In this document: piece by piece, positions 12,920-22,863 of the stretch
Layout: the number at the start of each line of letters is the position of its first letter
Numbering within the stretch: the stretch's first letter is position 1
NCBI GenBank assembly: GCA_036426205.1
Contig: CM071571.1
Location: forward strand, 117,723,076 to 117,787,075
Source: Ascaphus truei
Lineage: Eukaryota > Chordata > Amphibia > Anura > Ascaphidae
DNA: 64,000 bases
Reading direction: 5' to 3'
Notes under the pieces: model-generated
What the model saw: the letters and a program-made list of their open reading frames with translations, nothing else
Told to the model about the DNA's origin: nothing
Databases searched by the model: none
Made by a program: the position numbers and the translations under genes

Positions 12920-13157
12920 ACGCATGCGCAGTAATCATCAGCTATGTAGGTCCCTTCCCAAAGAGGATTACACGCAGGCGCAGAGAGGTGATGGGACGAT
13001 TAAAAGCACAATGACAAGCTTTAGAAAAGGAATGGTTCTGGAGAGGTGTCGATAAGAGGTTCAAATCCTTGAGTGAGCCTTGTGTGTGTGTGCGTGGGGG
13101 AGGGGGATACAGGGTACAGCTCCATGAAGGATTAGCTGTGCTGTAGTTCAAAGACAT

Positions 13158-14433
13158 ATATATCACACATTGATAATTGTGAGGTAAATTACATTTTTAT
13201 AATAATATTATATCTGAGGCCCCTAGGGTTCATAAATGAGATTTTTTCCCCTTCTTTCCCCTTGCTCTGCCCCCTCTTTTTGACATTTGAATCAAGCGTT
13301 GAAACCTATTCCCTGTAAGGTACAATTATGATCAAGTCAGATCCAATCAAAATTGACCCGCAATACTACATATTGCTTCTATCTAAAAAGTTCCACAATG
13401 TGGACATAATTCGAGTTCACTTTATTACCCTTTATGTAACAGGATTATCCATATCAAAATAGTAGTAGGATTATATTTTCCTATCATCTCATTCCACGTT
13501 TCTATACAGATAGGAACAGGTTAAACCGTAACAACTAGACAGAGGATTTGATTCCTATCCAAAGTGCTCCACCATGTATATAGATGTACTGATGGTAATT
13601 AGTGCAGACCATGTGTTTTTTACAAGTGTTTAGGATTAAATACCAATTGTTGAGGATATATAAAGACACCTTAGAGTAAGGGACGGTACACTCCTGAGGA
13701 AGCCACACACCCTTTTTGGCGAAACGCGAAGAGTGGTAGCCGTCCTGAGAGGAGAGAGGAGAGAGGAGAGATTGCCATACAGATACTCGCCTAGACGCGC
13801 CCGGAAGTGACGTATCGGGACGGAGCGGAAGTGACGTACCGGCGGAGAGAGAGGCAGAATCATCCACCCGAGAGGCAGCTCCAAGTGCAGTACTTGCGAA
13901 CATCTGATAAAGGGGAGTCTAACAACCCACAGAAGAAGGAGCCCATGAGGGGAGACAGCCCGGAAAGACGCCGTCCACCGCCGGAGACACACAGTCCCAG
14001 AGAGAGGTGAACTACACTAAGTCACATCGGAGGAGGCGGGTGAGCCTGAAGCTAACAAACTCTTCTCTCCTTGATCACAATGGTTGTGAAACATGCTTAA
14101 ATTACTTGTTTTTATTGTAAGTGTTCATTTTTTATCCCTATAAAGTCGAGTTTTATATTGTACTGGTCTGCACTATGGTATCATTTCTTTTACATATACA
14201 CTGTTGCTGAGCTGAGAATTGGAGACCCCATCACTGAGTGGAGAACAACATTCCTAGCAGAGACCATTGTGTGTCAAAACCGCTTGATTTTAACTTACAT
14301 CTTGTAAGTAGGCATCACATACGAGCCAAGACAAGACATAGAATTTTACACTAATTTAAAAACTGTCTACACTTAGATTGTTTTTTGTCTTTTTGTTCTA
14401 TTTCCCTCCATGCTCCCCCTGGATTACAACGAG
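13158..14433 (+). mobile_element. Retroposon with hammerhead-like motif and 13-bp TSD
   Basis: The 13-bp direct repeat AGTTCAAAGACAT occurs at 13145-13157 and 14434-14446. The same site is present once, uninterrupted, at about 21163 in a related unit, so boundaries are secure. The insert has no long ORF. It has a hammerhead-like core near 13694, a GC-rich middle and a 3' end ATGCTCCCCCTGGATTACAA shared with the copy at 42707-43865. The 13-bp TSD points to target-primed insertion (LINE or PLE machinery). Given the ribozyme-like core, a non-autonomous PLE derivative is likeliest. Confidence 0.75.
13681..13746 (+). ncRNA. Hammerhead ribozyme-like motif with stem I
   Basis: CTGAGGA (13694-13700), a loose stem II closed by GCC/GGC, and GAAA (13721-13724). 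The flanks form a stem I: GGACGG and ACTC before the core pair with GAGT and CCGTCC after it. Stem III would be formed by ACGCG(A), imperfect in this copy (ACGCGT in the copy at 42715). The interrupted stem I supports a real fold. Confidence 0.55.
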
Positions 14434-15078
14434 AGTTCAAAGACATGACATATTTTCAACCGGCAAGTCATGATAATAATTTGATTCCCACACCCCCAAA
14501 TACATAAAAACCACACAAATCAACCATGTGCAGTCAAACGCACAGTGTCGCAGTCAAAAGCTACAGCACAGATTGAATATCATAATATCAAGATGGTTTA
14601 GGCAGGCTTGTGGAGAAAATAAAAATAAAAAATGACAAGAATTTTTTTTTTTTTTCGTCACTCACTCTTGAACTTCGCAAGCAAGCAGTGGTGAAGTTAT
14701 AGATGAATGCGCAGTAATCATCAGCTATGTAGCTCCCTTCCCAAAGAGGATTACACGCAGGCGCAGAGAGGTGATGCTCGGCTATGGACGATTGTATTGT
14801 ATTGTATGTCTTTATTTATATAGCGCCATAAATGTACATAGCGCTTCACAGTAGTAATACATATCATATATAAAACAAATAATATAAATAACAGATCATG
14901 GGAATAAGTGCTTCGGACATACTGTAAAAGTAACATTAAGGAAGGAGTCCCTGCTACGAGGAACTTACAATCTAATTGTAAGTTAGGGAGAACGTACAGA
15001 GACAGTAGGAGGGAATACTAGTAAGTGCGTCTGCAGGGGGCCAAGCTTTATGTGTCATGTGTCCATGATTATCCAGTG

Positions 15079-18000
15079 CTACTCATATGCTTCTTTAAGC
15101 AGATGTGTCTTAAGGTGAGTCATAAAGGTGGATAGCGAGGGGGCTAATCGGGTATTGAGGGGAAGGGCATTCCAGAGGTGTGGGGCAGAAAGTGAGAAAG
15201 GTTTAAGGCGGGAGAGAGCTTTAGATACAAAGGGGGTAGAAAAAAGACATCCTTGAGAAGAACGCAAGAGTCGTGATGGTGCAAAGCGAGAAATTAGCGC
15301 TGAGATGTAAGGAGAGGCAGAAGAATGTAAAGCTTTAAAAGTGAGCAGGAGAATTGAGTGTGAGATACGTGATTTAATCGGAAGCCAGGAGAGGGATTTC
15401 AGGAGGGGAGATGCGGAAACAGATTTAGGAAAGAGAAGAGTGATTCTGGCAGCAGCGTTTAGGATAGATTGTAGGGGAGACAGGTGAGAGGTAGGAAGGC
15501 CAGACAGCAGGAGGTTGCAGTAATCGAGACGTGAGAGAATGAGGGTCTGAGTCAGAGTTTTAGCAGTTGAGTAACAGAGGAAAGGGCGTATCTTTGTGAT
15601 ATTGCGGAGGAAAAAGCGACAAGTTTTAGAAACGTTTTGAATATGAGAGGAGAATGAGAGAGAGGAATCAAGTGTAACCCCTAGGCAGCATGCGTGGGCT
15701 ACTGGGTGAATGATCGTATTTCCAATAGCAATGTGGAAGGAGGTAGTAGGGCCAGGTTTGGGAGGAAGTATAAGGAGCTCTGTTTTTGCCATGTTAAGTT
15801 TCAGTCGGCGGATGGCCATCCAGGATGATATTCCAGAGAGGCATTCAGAAACTTTGCTCTGTATAGCAGGTGTACACTACCGACACACTTTATTGCTCAT
15901 CGGCCAGATCCGCAAGCCGGGAGATTTCCCGGCTTGCTAGTGGCCACCCCTCGGCGTGCCGCGCGCCACCGACGCGCGGTCACGCGTCATCAGGAGCCTG
16001 CGCCCCCTGCACGCGCGTCCAGGGCTCCCCGAGGGAGCCCTGGTGTCCCGCGATCGCGGGACGGCGGCAGGGGGTTCCGGGGGACCCGGCGGACCTGGCA
16101 GCGGTAGGGAGAGCGCCCCGATCGGAGGGCGCTCTTCCGCTGCTTCGGCGCACGCCCGTCACCCTCCGGCGCGCGCCAGGATACTGCTGCGGCCAAGAAC
16201 GGGCAAATGCTCGAATAAACTTGGCCGCAGCAGTAAGGTCAGGGGTTGAAAGGTAAATTTGTGTGTCGTCAGCATAGAGGTGATATTTAAACCCAAAAGA
16301 TGTGATTAGGTCACCTAGAGAGAGTGTGTAGAGAGAAAAGAGAAGGGGTCCCAGGACAGAGCCCTGGGTTACCCCCACAGAGAGATCAATAGAGGAGGAG
16401 GTGTTAGCAAAAGAGACACTGAAGGTACAATGGGAGAGGTAAGAGGAGATCCAGGATAAAGCTTTGTTCCGAATACCAAGAGTATGGAGAATGTGAAGGA
16501 GAAGAGGGTGGTCCACGGTGTCGAATGCTGCAGAGAGGTCGAGTAATATGAGCAGAGTGTAATGACCTCTGTCTTTGGCAGCGTGGAGGTCGACAGTTAT
16601 TTTAGTGAGGGCTGTTTCAGTAGAGTGAGCAGTGCGGAAGCCAGATTGTAGAGGGTCTAGGACAGAATAGATGTTGAGAAAGTGTAGCAATCGAGAGAAT
16701 ACAAGACGTTCAAGGAGTTTGGAGGCAAAAGGCAGGAGGGAGACAGGTCGATAGTTAAAAGGACGGTTGGGTCAAGCTTGCTGTTTTTGAGTAATGGTAT
16801 AACGGTTGCATGCTTGAAGGATGAAGGAAAGGTACCAGAGTTGAGGGAAGAGTTAAAGATCTGTGTTAGCATAGGGATTAAAGAAGGAGCAAGAGGTTTT
16901 AGGAGATGGGAGGGAATGGGATCAAGAGGGCAAGTGGTAGAGGGAGAAGAGGAGATCAGCAGTGACACATCCTCCTCCGAGATAGCAGAAAAAGAGTCAA
17001 GAAAGCAGGAGGAGAGTTGGGAAGCATTGTGGGATGGGAGGAGGTACAGATGGGATGTTCTGCCGTATGGACTCCACCTTTTCCTTAAAAAAGTCAGCAA
17101 ACTCCTGAGGTGAGATGGAGGAAGAAGAGGAGGCAGCTGAGGGTGGTCTGAGTAGAGAGTCAAAGACAGAAAAGAGACGGCGTTGGTTAGACTTGTGTGT
17201 GTTGATAAGTGATGAAAAGTAGCTTTGTTTAGCCTGAAAGAGGGCAGAGTTGAAACAGGATAGCATAAATTTGTAGTGAATGAAGTCTGCGAGCGTATGA
17301 GATTTCCTCCAGAGGCGTTCAGAGGAACGAGGGGAAGAATGCAGCATGCGTGTGTGGGAGTTTAGCCAGGGTCTGGGGTTAGAAGGGCAAGGACGGCAGA
17401 GAGAAAGCGGGGCATGAAGATCAAGAGAGGAAGATAAGGCAGAGTTGTAGTTCCTGACCAGGTTGTCAGGGTCTGAAGCAGAACTGAGAGAGGAGAGGGA
17501 GGAGCGTAAAGTGGAATCAAGAGCTGGTAGGTTAATAGAGCGCAGGTTTCTGCAAAAACGAGGGCGAGATGGAGATAGAGAGAAGCGAGAGAGAGAAAAT
17601 GAGATGAGGTGATGGTCGGAGAGAGGAAAAGGGGAAATGGAGAAGTCGGAGAGAGAGAAGTTTTTAGTGAAAACCAGGTCTAGGTAGTGTCCATCCTTGT
17701 GGGTGCTGGCTTCAGTCCACTGTTGAAGGCCAAAAGAAGAGGTTAGAGAAAGAAAGCGGGAAGCCCAAGGGAGAGAGGGGTCATCAATGTGGCAATTGAA
17801 GTCCCCAAGGAGAAGAACAGGGGAGTCTGAGGAGAGAAAGAAAGAGAGCCAGGATTCAAAGTGAGAGAGAAAGGCAGAAGGGGGATGAGTAGAGGTAGGT
17901 GGGCAATAGATGACCGCCACATGGACCGGGAGAGGAGAGAAGATCTGGACTGTGTGAACCTCAAAGGAGGGAAAAGCAAGAGAGGGGGGAATAGAAACTG

Positions 18001-18700
18001 TTCGGTAATGGCAGAGAGAGGAGAGAAGGAGCCCCACGTCTCCACCCCTGCCACCAGGGCGCGGAGTGTGGGAGAAGGAAAGGCCACCATAGGAGAGGGC
18101 AGCTTCCAGAGCAGAGTCAGACTGAGTGAGCCAGGTCTCAGTTATAGCAAAGAGAAACAGGGAGTGAGAGAGAAAGAAGTCATGCACAGAGAGGAACTTG
18201 TTAGAGAGGGAGTGAGCATTCCAAAGGACACAGGAGAAAGGGAGAGAGGAGGGAGGGTGGCAGGGGATGGGTATGAGGTTAGAGGGGTTGGCACCAGAAG
18301 GAGTAGAAGTTGCATGTGGAAGGTGAGGACGAGAGCAAGTAGAAATAAGGCAGGGACCAGGATTGGGAGAAATATCCACAGAAGCAAGGAGGAGAAGCAT
18401 GGATAGAAAGAGGATGTGTGAGGATGATTTGTAGGGGTGTGTTTTAGTGCAGGAGGTATAGCTGTATGGTGACAGAGGGCGCAGGTAAGAGAGGAGTTCA
18501 TGTGAACTGAGAAGTGGTGAAGTAAGGAGAGATGGTGAAATATGAATAGAGCTAGAGACATGAGGCTGGTGGAAGGAAGTGCATAATTTGAAAATAAGTG
18601 AGGTTACAGCAAATATAAAAAGTAAAGGCGGCATCACAGCAATAGTTAAGTGTTGAGATGTGCAGTCTTGGATGATATCCTCCTTTCCAACGTAGTTCAA
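15079..18700 (-). pseudogene. L2 LINE ORF2-like protein: endonuclease and reverse transcriptase, frameshifted
   Basis: Translated on the minus strand from MNYVGKED (18700). DISPNPGP at about residue 110 is typical just before the endonuclease of L2/CR1-type LINEs. Endonuclease motifs include LLGDFNCHIDD, GHYLDLVF and the catalytic SDH (PLSDHHLISFS). RT motifs are [42 protein letters not shown] (usual P replaced by T) and YADD at about 16264-16275. The C-terminal part lies at 15819-15079 (LNMAKTELLILPP, LDYCNLLLSGLP, HLWNALPL). Frame changes occur near 17000 and 16765, and a MITE splits it at 15874. It provides nicking and reverse transcription in intact relatives; this copy cannot make a full protein. 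Confidence 0.9.
15875..16233. mobile_element. 359-bp GC-rich MITE inserted in the L2 reverse transcriptase
   Basis: Flanked by TA at 15873-15874 and 16234-16235. The ends CACTACCGACACACTTTATT and (reverse) CTGCTGCGGCCAAGTTTATT belong to the terminal repeat class of the FOX/BEN transposon. The interior is very GC-rich with self-complementary blocks (CCCGCGATCGCGGG; GGCTCCCCGAGGGAGCCC). Removing it with one TA restores the L2 frame (PDLT then PAIQS), proving the boundaries. A close copy is at 29742-30101. Confidence 0.9.
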
Positions 18701-18989
18701 ATGCAGGAATCAGAAGCAGTAGATTGTGTCCACTTTTTTCACTTCTATTTGAACTTCCTTACTACTTTAAAGATTTCTACTTAAAAGCATTTCTGCTTAG
18801 AAGCAACTGCTGCAAGCAGCAATGGCTGTTGTGATTTTACTTATATACATTTAGAAAGTCACCTGGTTGGTACAACGAACTTAATTAGCACATGTGAGTG
18901 TAGTTAAAGCAAATGGTTTTTCTAAGGTGGGTGTTGTCTTGCACAAGTGTGAAAGATGAATTAAATTAAGGCAATAGGGGGATGATTTC

Positions 18990-19231
18990 CATACAGACAA
19001 TTTGAGATGTTTTTACCTAAATTGAACTAAATTGAACTAAATAGACAGCAGGGTATGAGGATTGCAGGACACACAGACAATTTGAGATGTTTTTACCTAA
19101 ATTGAACTAAATTGAACTAAATAGACAGCAGGGTATGAGGATTGCAGGCCACACAGACAATTTGAGATGTTTTTACCTGAATTTAACTAAATTGAACTAA
19201 ATAGACAGCAGGGTATGAGGATTGCAGGACA
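18990..19231 (-). repeat. 80-bp tandem repeats (L2 5' region), first block
   Basis: About three units of 80 bp, each with ATAGACAGCAGGGTATGAGG, ATTGCAGG and GACAATTTGAGATG. They sit upstream of the L2 ORF on the minus strand and are cut by the assembly gap. Such arrays in LINE 5' regions often act as promoter monomers; that role here is inference. Confidence 0.8.
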
Positions 19232-19339
19232 NNNNNNNNNNNNNNNNNNNNNNNNNNNNNNNNNNNNNNNNNNNNNNNNNNNNNNNNNNNNNNNNNNNNN
19301 NNNNNNNNNNNNNNNNNNNNNNNNNNNNNNNNNNNNNNN
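19232..19339. other. Assembly gap (108 N)
   Basis: Run of N. The sequence starting right after it repeats the sequence from 17860 onward exactly, at an offset of 1480, which suggests a misassembled repeat. Confidence 0.99.
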
Positions 19340-20711
19340 AGTGAGAGAGAAAGGCAGAAGGGGGATGAGTAGAGGTAGGTGGGCAATAGATGACCGCCAC
19401 ATGGACCGGGAGAGGAGAGAAGATCTGGACTGTGTGAACCTCAAAGGAGGGAAAAGCAAGAGAGGGGGGAATAGAAACTGTTCGGTAATGGCAGAGAGAG
19501 GAGAGAAGGAGCCCCACGTCTCCACCCCTGCCACCAGGGCGCGGAGTGTGGGAGAAGGAAAGGCCACCATAGGAGAGGGCAGCTTCCAGAGCAGAGTCAG
19601 ACTGAGTGAGCCAGGTCTCAGTTATAGCAAAGAGAAACAGGGAGTGAGAGAGAAAGAAGTCATGCACAGAGAGGAACTTGTTAGAGAGGGAGTGAGCATT
19701 CCAAAGGACACAGGAGAAAGGGAGAGAGGAGGGAGGGTGGCAGGGGATGGGTATGAGGTTAGAGGGGTTGGCACCAGAAGGAGTAGAAGTTGCATGTGGA
19801 AGGTGAGGACGAGAGCAAGTAGAAATAAGGCAGGGACCAGGATTGGGAGAAATATCCACAGAAGCAAGGAGGAGAAGCATGGATAGAAAGAGGATGTGTG
19901 AGGATGATTTGTAGGGGTGTGTTTTAGTGCAGGAGGTATAGCTGTATGGTGACAGAGGGCGCAGGTAAGAGAGGAGTTCATGTGAACTGAGAAGTGGTGA
20001 AGTAAGGAGAGATGGTGAAATATGAATAGAGCTAGAGACATGAGGCTGGTGGAAGGAAGTGCATAATTTGAAAATAAGTGAGGTTACAGCAAATATAAAA
20101 AGTAAAGGCGGCATCACAGCAATAGTTAAGTGTTGAGATGTGCAGTCTTGGATGATATCCTCCTTTCCAACGTAGTTCAAATGCAGGAATCAGAAGCAGT
20201 AGATTGTGTCCACTTTTTTCACTTCTATTTGAACTTCCTTACTACTTTAAAGATTTCTACTTAAAAGCATTTCTGCTTAGAAGCAACTGCTGCAAGCAGC
20301 AATGGCTGTTGTGATTTTACTTATATACATTTAGAAAGTCACCTGGTTGGTACAACGAACTTAATTAGCACATGTGAGTGTAGTTAAAGCAAATGGTTTT
20401 TCTAAGGTGGGTGTTGTCTTGCACAAGTGTGAAAGATGAATTAAATTAAGGCAATAGGGGGATGATTTCCATACAGACAATTTGAGATGTTTTTACCTAA
20501 ATTGAACTAAATTGAACTAAATAGACAGCAGGGTATGAGGATTGCAGGACACACAGACAATTTGAGATGTTTTTACCTAAATTGAACTAAATTGAACTAA
20601 ATAGACAGCAGGGTATGAGGATTGCAGGCCACACAGACAATTTGAGATGTTTTTACCTGAATTTAACTAAATTGAACTAAATAGACAGCAGGGTATGAGG
20701 ATTGCAGGACA
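19340..20711 (-). repeat. Exact duplicate of 17860-19231 (likely assembly artefact)
   Basis: Every line I compared is identical to 17860-19231, including the L2 ORF start (18700 and 20180) and the first tandem units. Identity over about 1.37 kb beside a gap is more easily explained by unmerged overlapping contigs than by a recent duplication. Confidence 0.85.
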
Positions 20712-20900
20712 CACAGACAATTTGAGATGTTTTTACCTGAATTGAACTAAATTGAACTAAATAGACAGCAGGGTATGAGGATTGCAGGACACACAGACAA
20801 TTTGAGATGTTTTTACCTAAATTGAACTAAATTGAACTAAATAGACAGCAGGGTATGAGGATTGCAGGACACACAGACAATTTGAGATGTTTTTACCTGA
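20473..20900 (-). repeat. 80-bp tandem repeats (L2 5' region), second and longer block
   Basis: About 5.3 units of the same 80-bp repeat, with small differences (ACCTAA or ACCTGA, TTTAACTAA or TTGAACTAA). It is followed outward by a ~75-bp segment (20951-21027) that also occurs at about 20235-20310. The L2 5' end thus has both an 80-bp array and a flanking direct repeat. Confidence 0.85.
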
Positions 20901-22082
20901 GAAAAGACAAGACAAGAGATGAGATGAGAAGCAGATAAATTTCCCAACTTCCTTTTTTAAACTTCCATACTACTTTAAAGATTTCTACTTTAAAGCATTT
21001 CTGCTTAGAAGCAACTGCTGCAAGCACAATGACAAGCTTTAGAAACGGAATGGTTCTGGAGAGGTGTCGATAAGAGGTTCAAATCCTTGAGCAAGCCTTG
21101 TGTGTGTGTGTGGGGGGGAGGTGGGTACAGGATACAGCTGCATGAAGGATTAGCTGTACTGTAGTTCAAAGACATGACATATTTTCAACAGGCAGGTCAT
21201 CAAAATAATTTGATCCCCATACCCCCAAATACATAAAAAGCACACAAATCAACCATGTGCAGTCAAACGCACAGTGTCGCAGTCAAAAGCTACAGCACAG
21301 ATTGAATATCTTAATATCAAGATGTTTTAGGCAGGCTTGTGGAGAAAATAAAAATAAAAATGACGAGAAAAAAAAAAAAAAATTTTTTTTGGTCACTCAC
21401 TCTTGAACTTTGCAAGCAAGCAGAGGTGAAGTTATAGATGCATGCACAGTAATCATCAGCTAGAGAGCAGGAATGTGATTGAAACCAGAAAGACACACAT
21501 TCAAAGGAATGGTGTGGGAGAGGTATACTGTACTGTAGATAAGAAAAGAAGTTCAAATACTTCAGTGCAGTAAATTAGCCTGTGTGTGTGCGGGGGCGAG
21601 CAAGGGGAGAGCGCTGTATATGCCAAAATGTGATACTGTTACAGTACACGCCTATGCGTTTCAACAATGTTCAAATGAGACATACAGCACTGCACATGCA
21701 TGTATAAATATGCAAATTTACAATTACTGCGTGCGCACACGCAGACTGTGTACTGACGTACTGTAGGTTGAACTGCCAGAGTATTAGACTTTGAAGACAA
21801 CAGCTCGTTAACGCCCCCTGAGTTTTTAGACGATATTGCAGTATTGCAGACAGCAACTAATAAAATGGTAATATTCCGAGCGCTAAAATACCGGAACATG
21901 TTCCGAAAAAAAAAAATACTGCATCTGCCCGCGGTTATCAGAGTTGCGCCGATACGGCCGCATTAGGATAAAGGCGGCCGCAGCTGTAATCATGAATAAA
22001 CTATGGAATTTCTGACATTGTCATTGGGGTTCACAAACTTTTTCTTGTCACTGTACAAGTTGATCCATCCGCCTTGTGTGTA

Positions 22083-22861
22083 CAGCTTAACCCCATTATA
22101 GCGCGGTCCTCGGGGGCCACCCCCGACCACCGCGTTCTAAACGGGGTCGTGGACAAAAAGATTTTTTTTTTTGTGGTGGTACCGTGTCTGCCGGAGGGGG
22201 AAAGATGAGAACTTTCCCAGCGTTCCCAGACCCGGTGGGGCAGGGGCAACCGCACACAGCACTTACCCGGCATCTGGCAGCTCTTCTCCCTGTCTCTGCT
22301 TCCTGCTTCTGCTTCCGTCTTGCGCGATCAAGCTCCCTTAAAGAGACAGTGTGTCTCTGTGTGTGTGTGTATTTGACTGTGGGAGACTGTGTGTGTTTGT
22401 GTGTCAGTGTGTCAGTGTGTGTGTGCAGTGTGCTGTGTGTGTGCAGTGTGCTGAAAGTATGTGCAGTGTGCTGTGAGTGTATGCAGTGTGCTGTGAATGT
22501 ATGCAGTGTGCTGTGAGTGTGTGCTATGAGTGTATGCAGTGTGCTTTGCAGTGTGCTGCATGTTTCAGTGTGTGTGTGTGCAGTGTGCTGTGAGTGTGTG
22601 TGTGTGTGCAGTGTGCTGTGAGTGTGTGCAGTGTGCTGTGAGTGTGTGCAGTGTGCTGTGAGTGTGTGCAGTGTGCTGTGAGTGTATGCAGTGTGCTGTG
22701 AATGTATGCAGTGTGCTGTGAATGTATGCAGTGTGCTGTGAATGTATGCAGTGTACAGTGAGTGTGTGCAGTGTGTGTTTTTTAAATTCGGGGTCCACGC
22801 TCAAACAGCGTTATAAGCGGATCCGTGTTATAGTGGATCGCGCTATAACGGGGTTGAGCTG
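22083..22861. mobile_element. 779-bp TA-flanked MITE with inverted ends and internal minisatellite
   Basis: TA at 22081-22082 and 22862-22863. The inverted ends are CAGCTTAACCCCATTATAGC and, from the right, CAGCTCAACCCCGTTATAGC; they continue as GCGG/GCGATCC-type sequence for about 30 bp. The TA target suggests the Tc1/mariner (pogo-like) group. The middle is mostly a GTGT-rich minisatellite. No transposase is present. The ends differ from the FOX/BEN transposon family. Confidence 0.8.
22350..22780. repeat. ~20-bp GTGTGCAGTGTGCTGTGAGT minisatellite
   Basis: Many imperfect copies of GTGTGCAGTGTGCTGTGAGT and variants (TATGCAGTGTGCTGTGAATG). It lies within the MITE 22083-22861. The open frames over it are low-complexity artefacts. 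Confidence 0.9.
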
Positions 22862-22863
22862 TA

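Larger units (their letters stand above)
14788..21027 (-). mobile_element. L2-clade LINE, nearly full length, with 5' tandem repeats
   Basis: The minus-strand order is 5' tandem 80-bp repeats (about 20900-20473), ORF start (20180, and again at 18700 because of the duplicated block), endonuclease, reverse transcriptase, then a 3' tail with the TTTATTTATATAGCGCC motif (about 14808). It is inserted in transposon copy 3; flanks GGACGA and CACAATGACAAGC are contiguous in other copies. No clear TSD is seen. A fragment of the same 3' tail type lies at about 61420. The span includes an assembly gap and a 1372-bp exact duplication (see separate entries), so the true length is probably about 1.5 kb shorter. 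Confidence 0.85.
12088..21986 (-). mobile_element. FOX/BEN transposon, copy 3: gutted and interrupted
   Basis: Its 3' (high-coordinate) end is clear: minus strand CAGCTGCGGCCGCCTTTATC, then CTAATGCGGC, next to TA at 21987-21988, matching the left end of copy 2 at 34904. The low-coordinate end, near TA 12086-12087, is degraded or cut by the Tc1 remnant. From about 12115 the sequence follows the right end of copy 2 (ATTCATGAATTGTAATG etc.). It keeps a forkhead pseudogene (12498-12919) and two copies of the ~0.87-kb unit also seen in copy 2. The transposase and BEN genes are gone. A 13-bp-TSD retroposon (13158-14433) and an L2 LINE (14788-21027) are inserted in it. Confidence 0.7.

Noticed and set aside
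15870..16256. Arg/Ala-rich frames of 97-128 aa (also at 29717-30225)
   Set aside because: They cover a GC-rich MITE with proven boundaries; frames reflect composition.
17861..18406. 181-aa plus-strand frame, Arg/Glu/Gly-rich (and its copy at 19215-19886)
   Set aside because: Lies opposite the L2 LINE ORF; it is the reverse-strand shadow of that gene.
18990..20900. CRISPR-like regular array
   Set aside because: Repeats are directly adjacent 80-bp units without spacers, in a LINE 5' region of a eukaryote.
22184..22804. Cys/Val-rich and His/Thr-rich frames
   Set aside because: Translations of the GTGT minisatellite.
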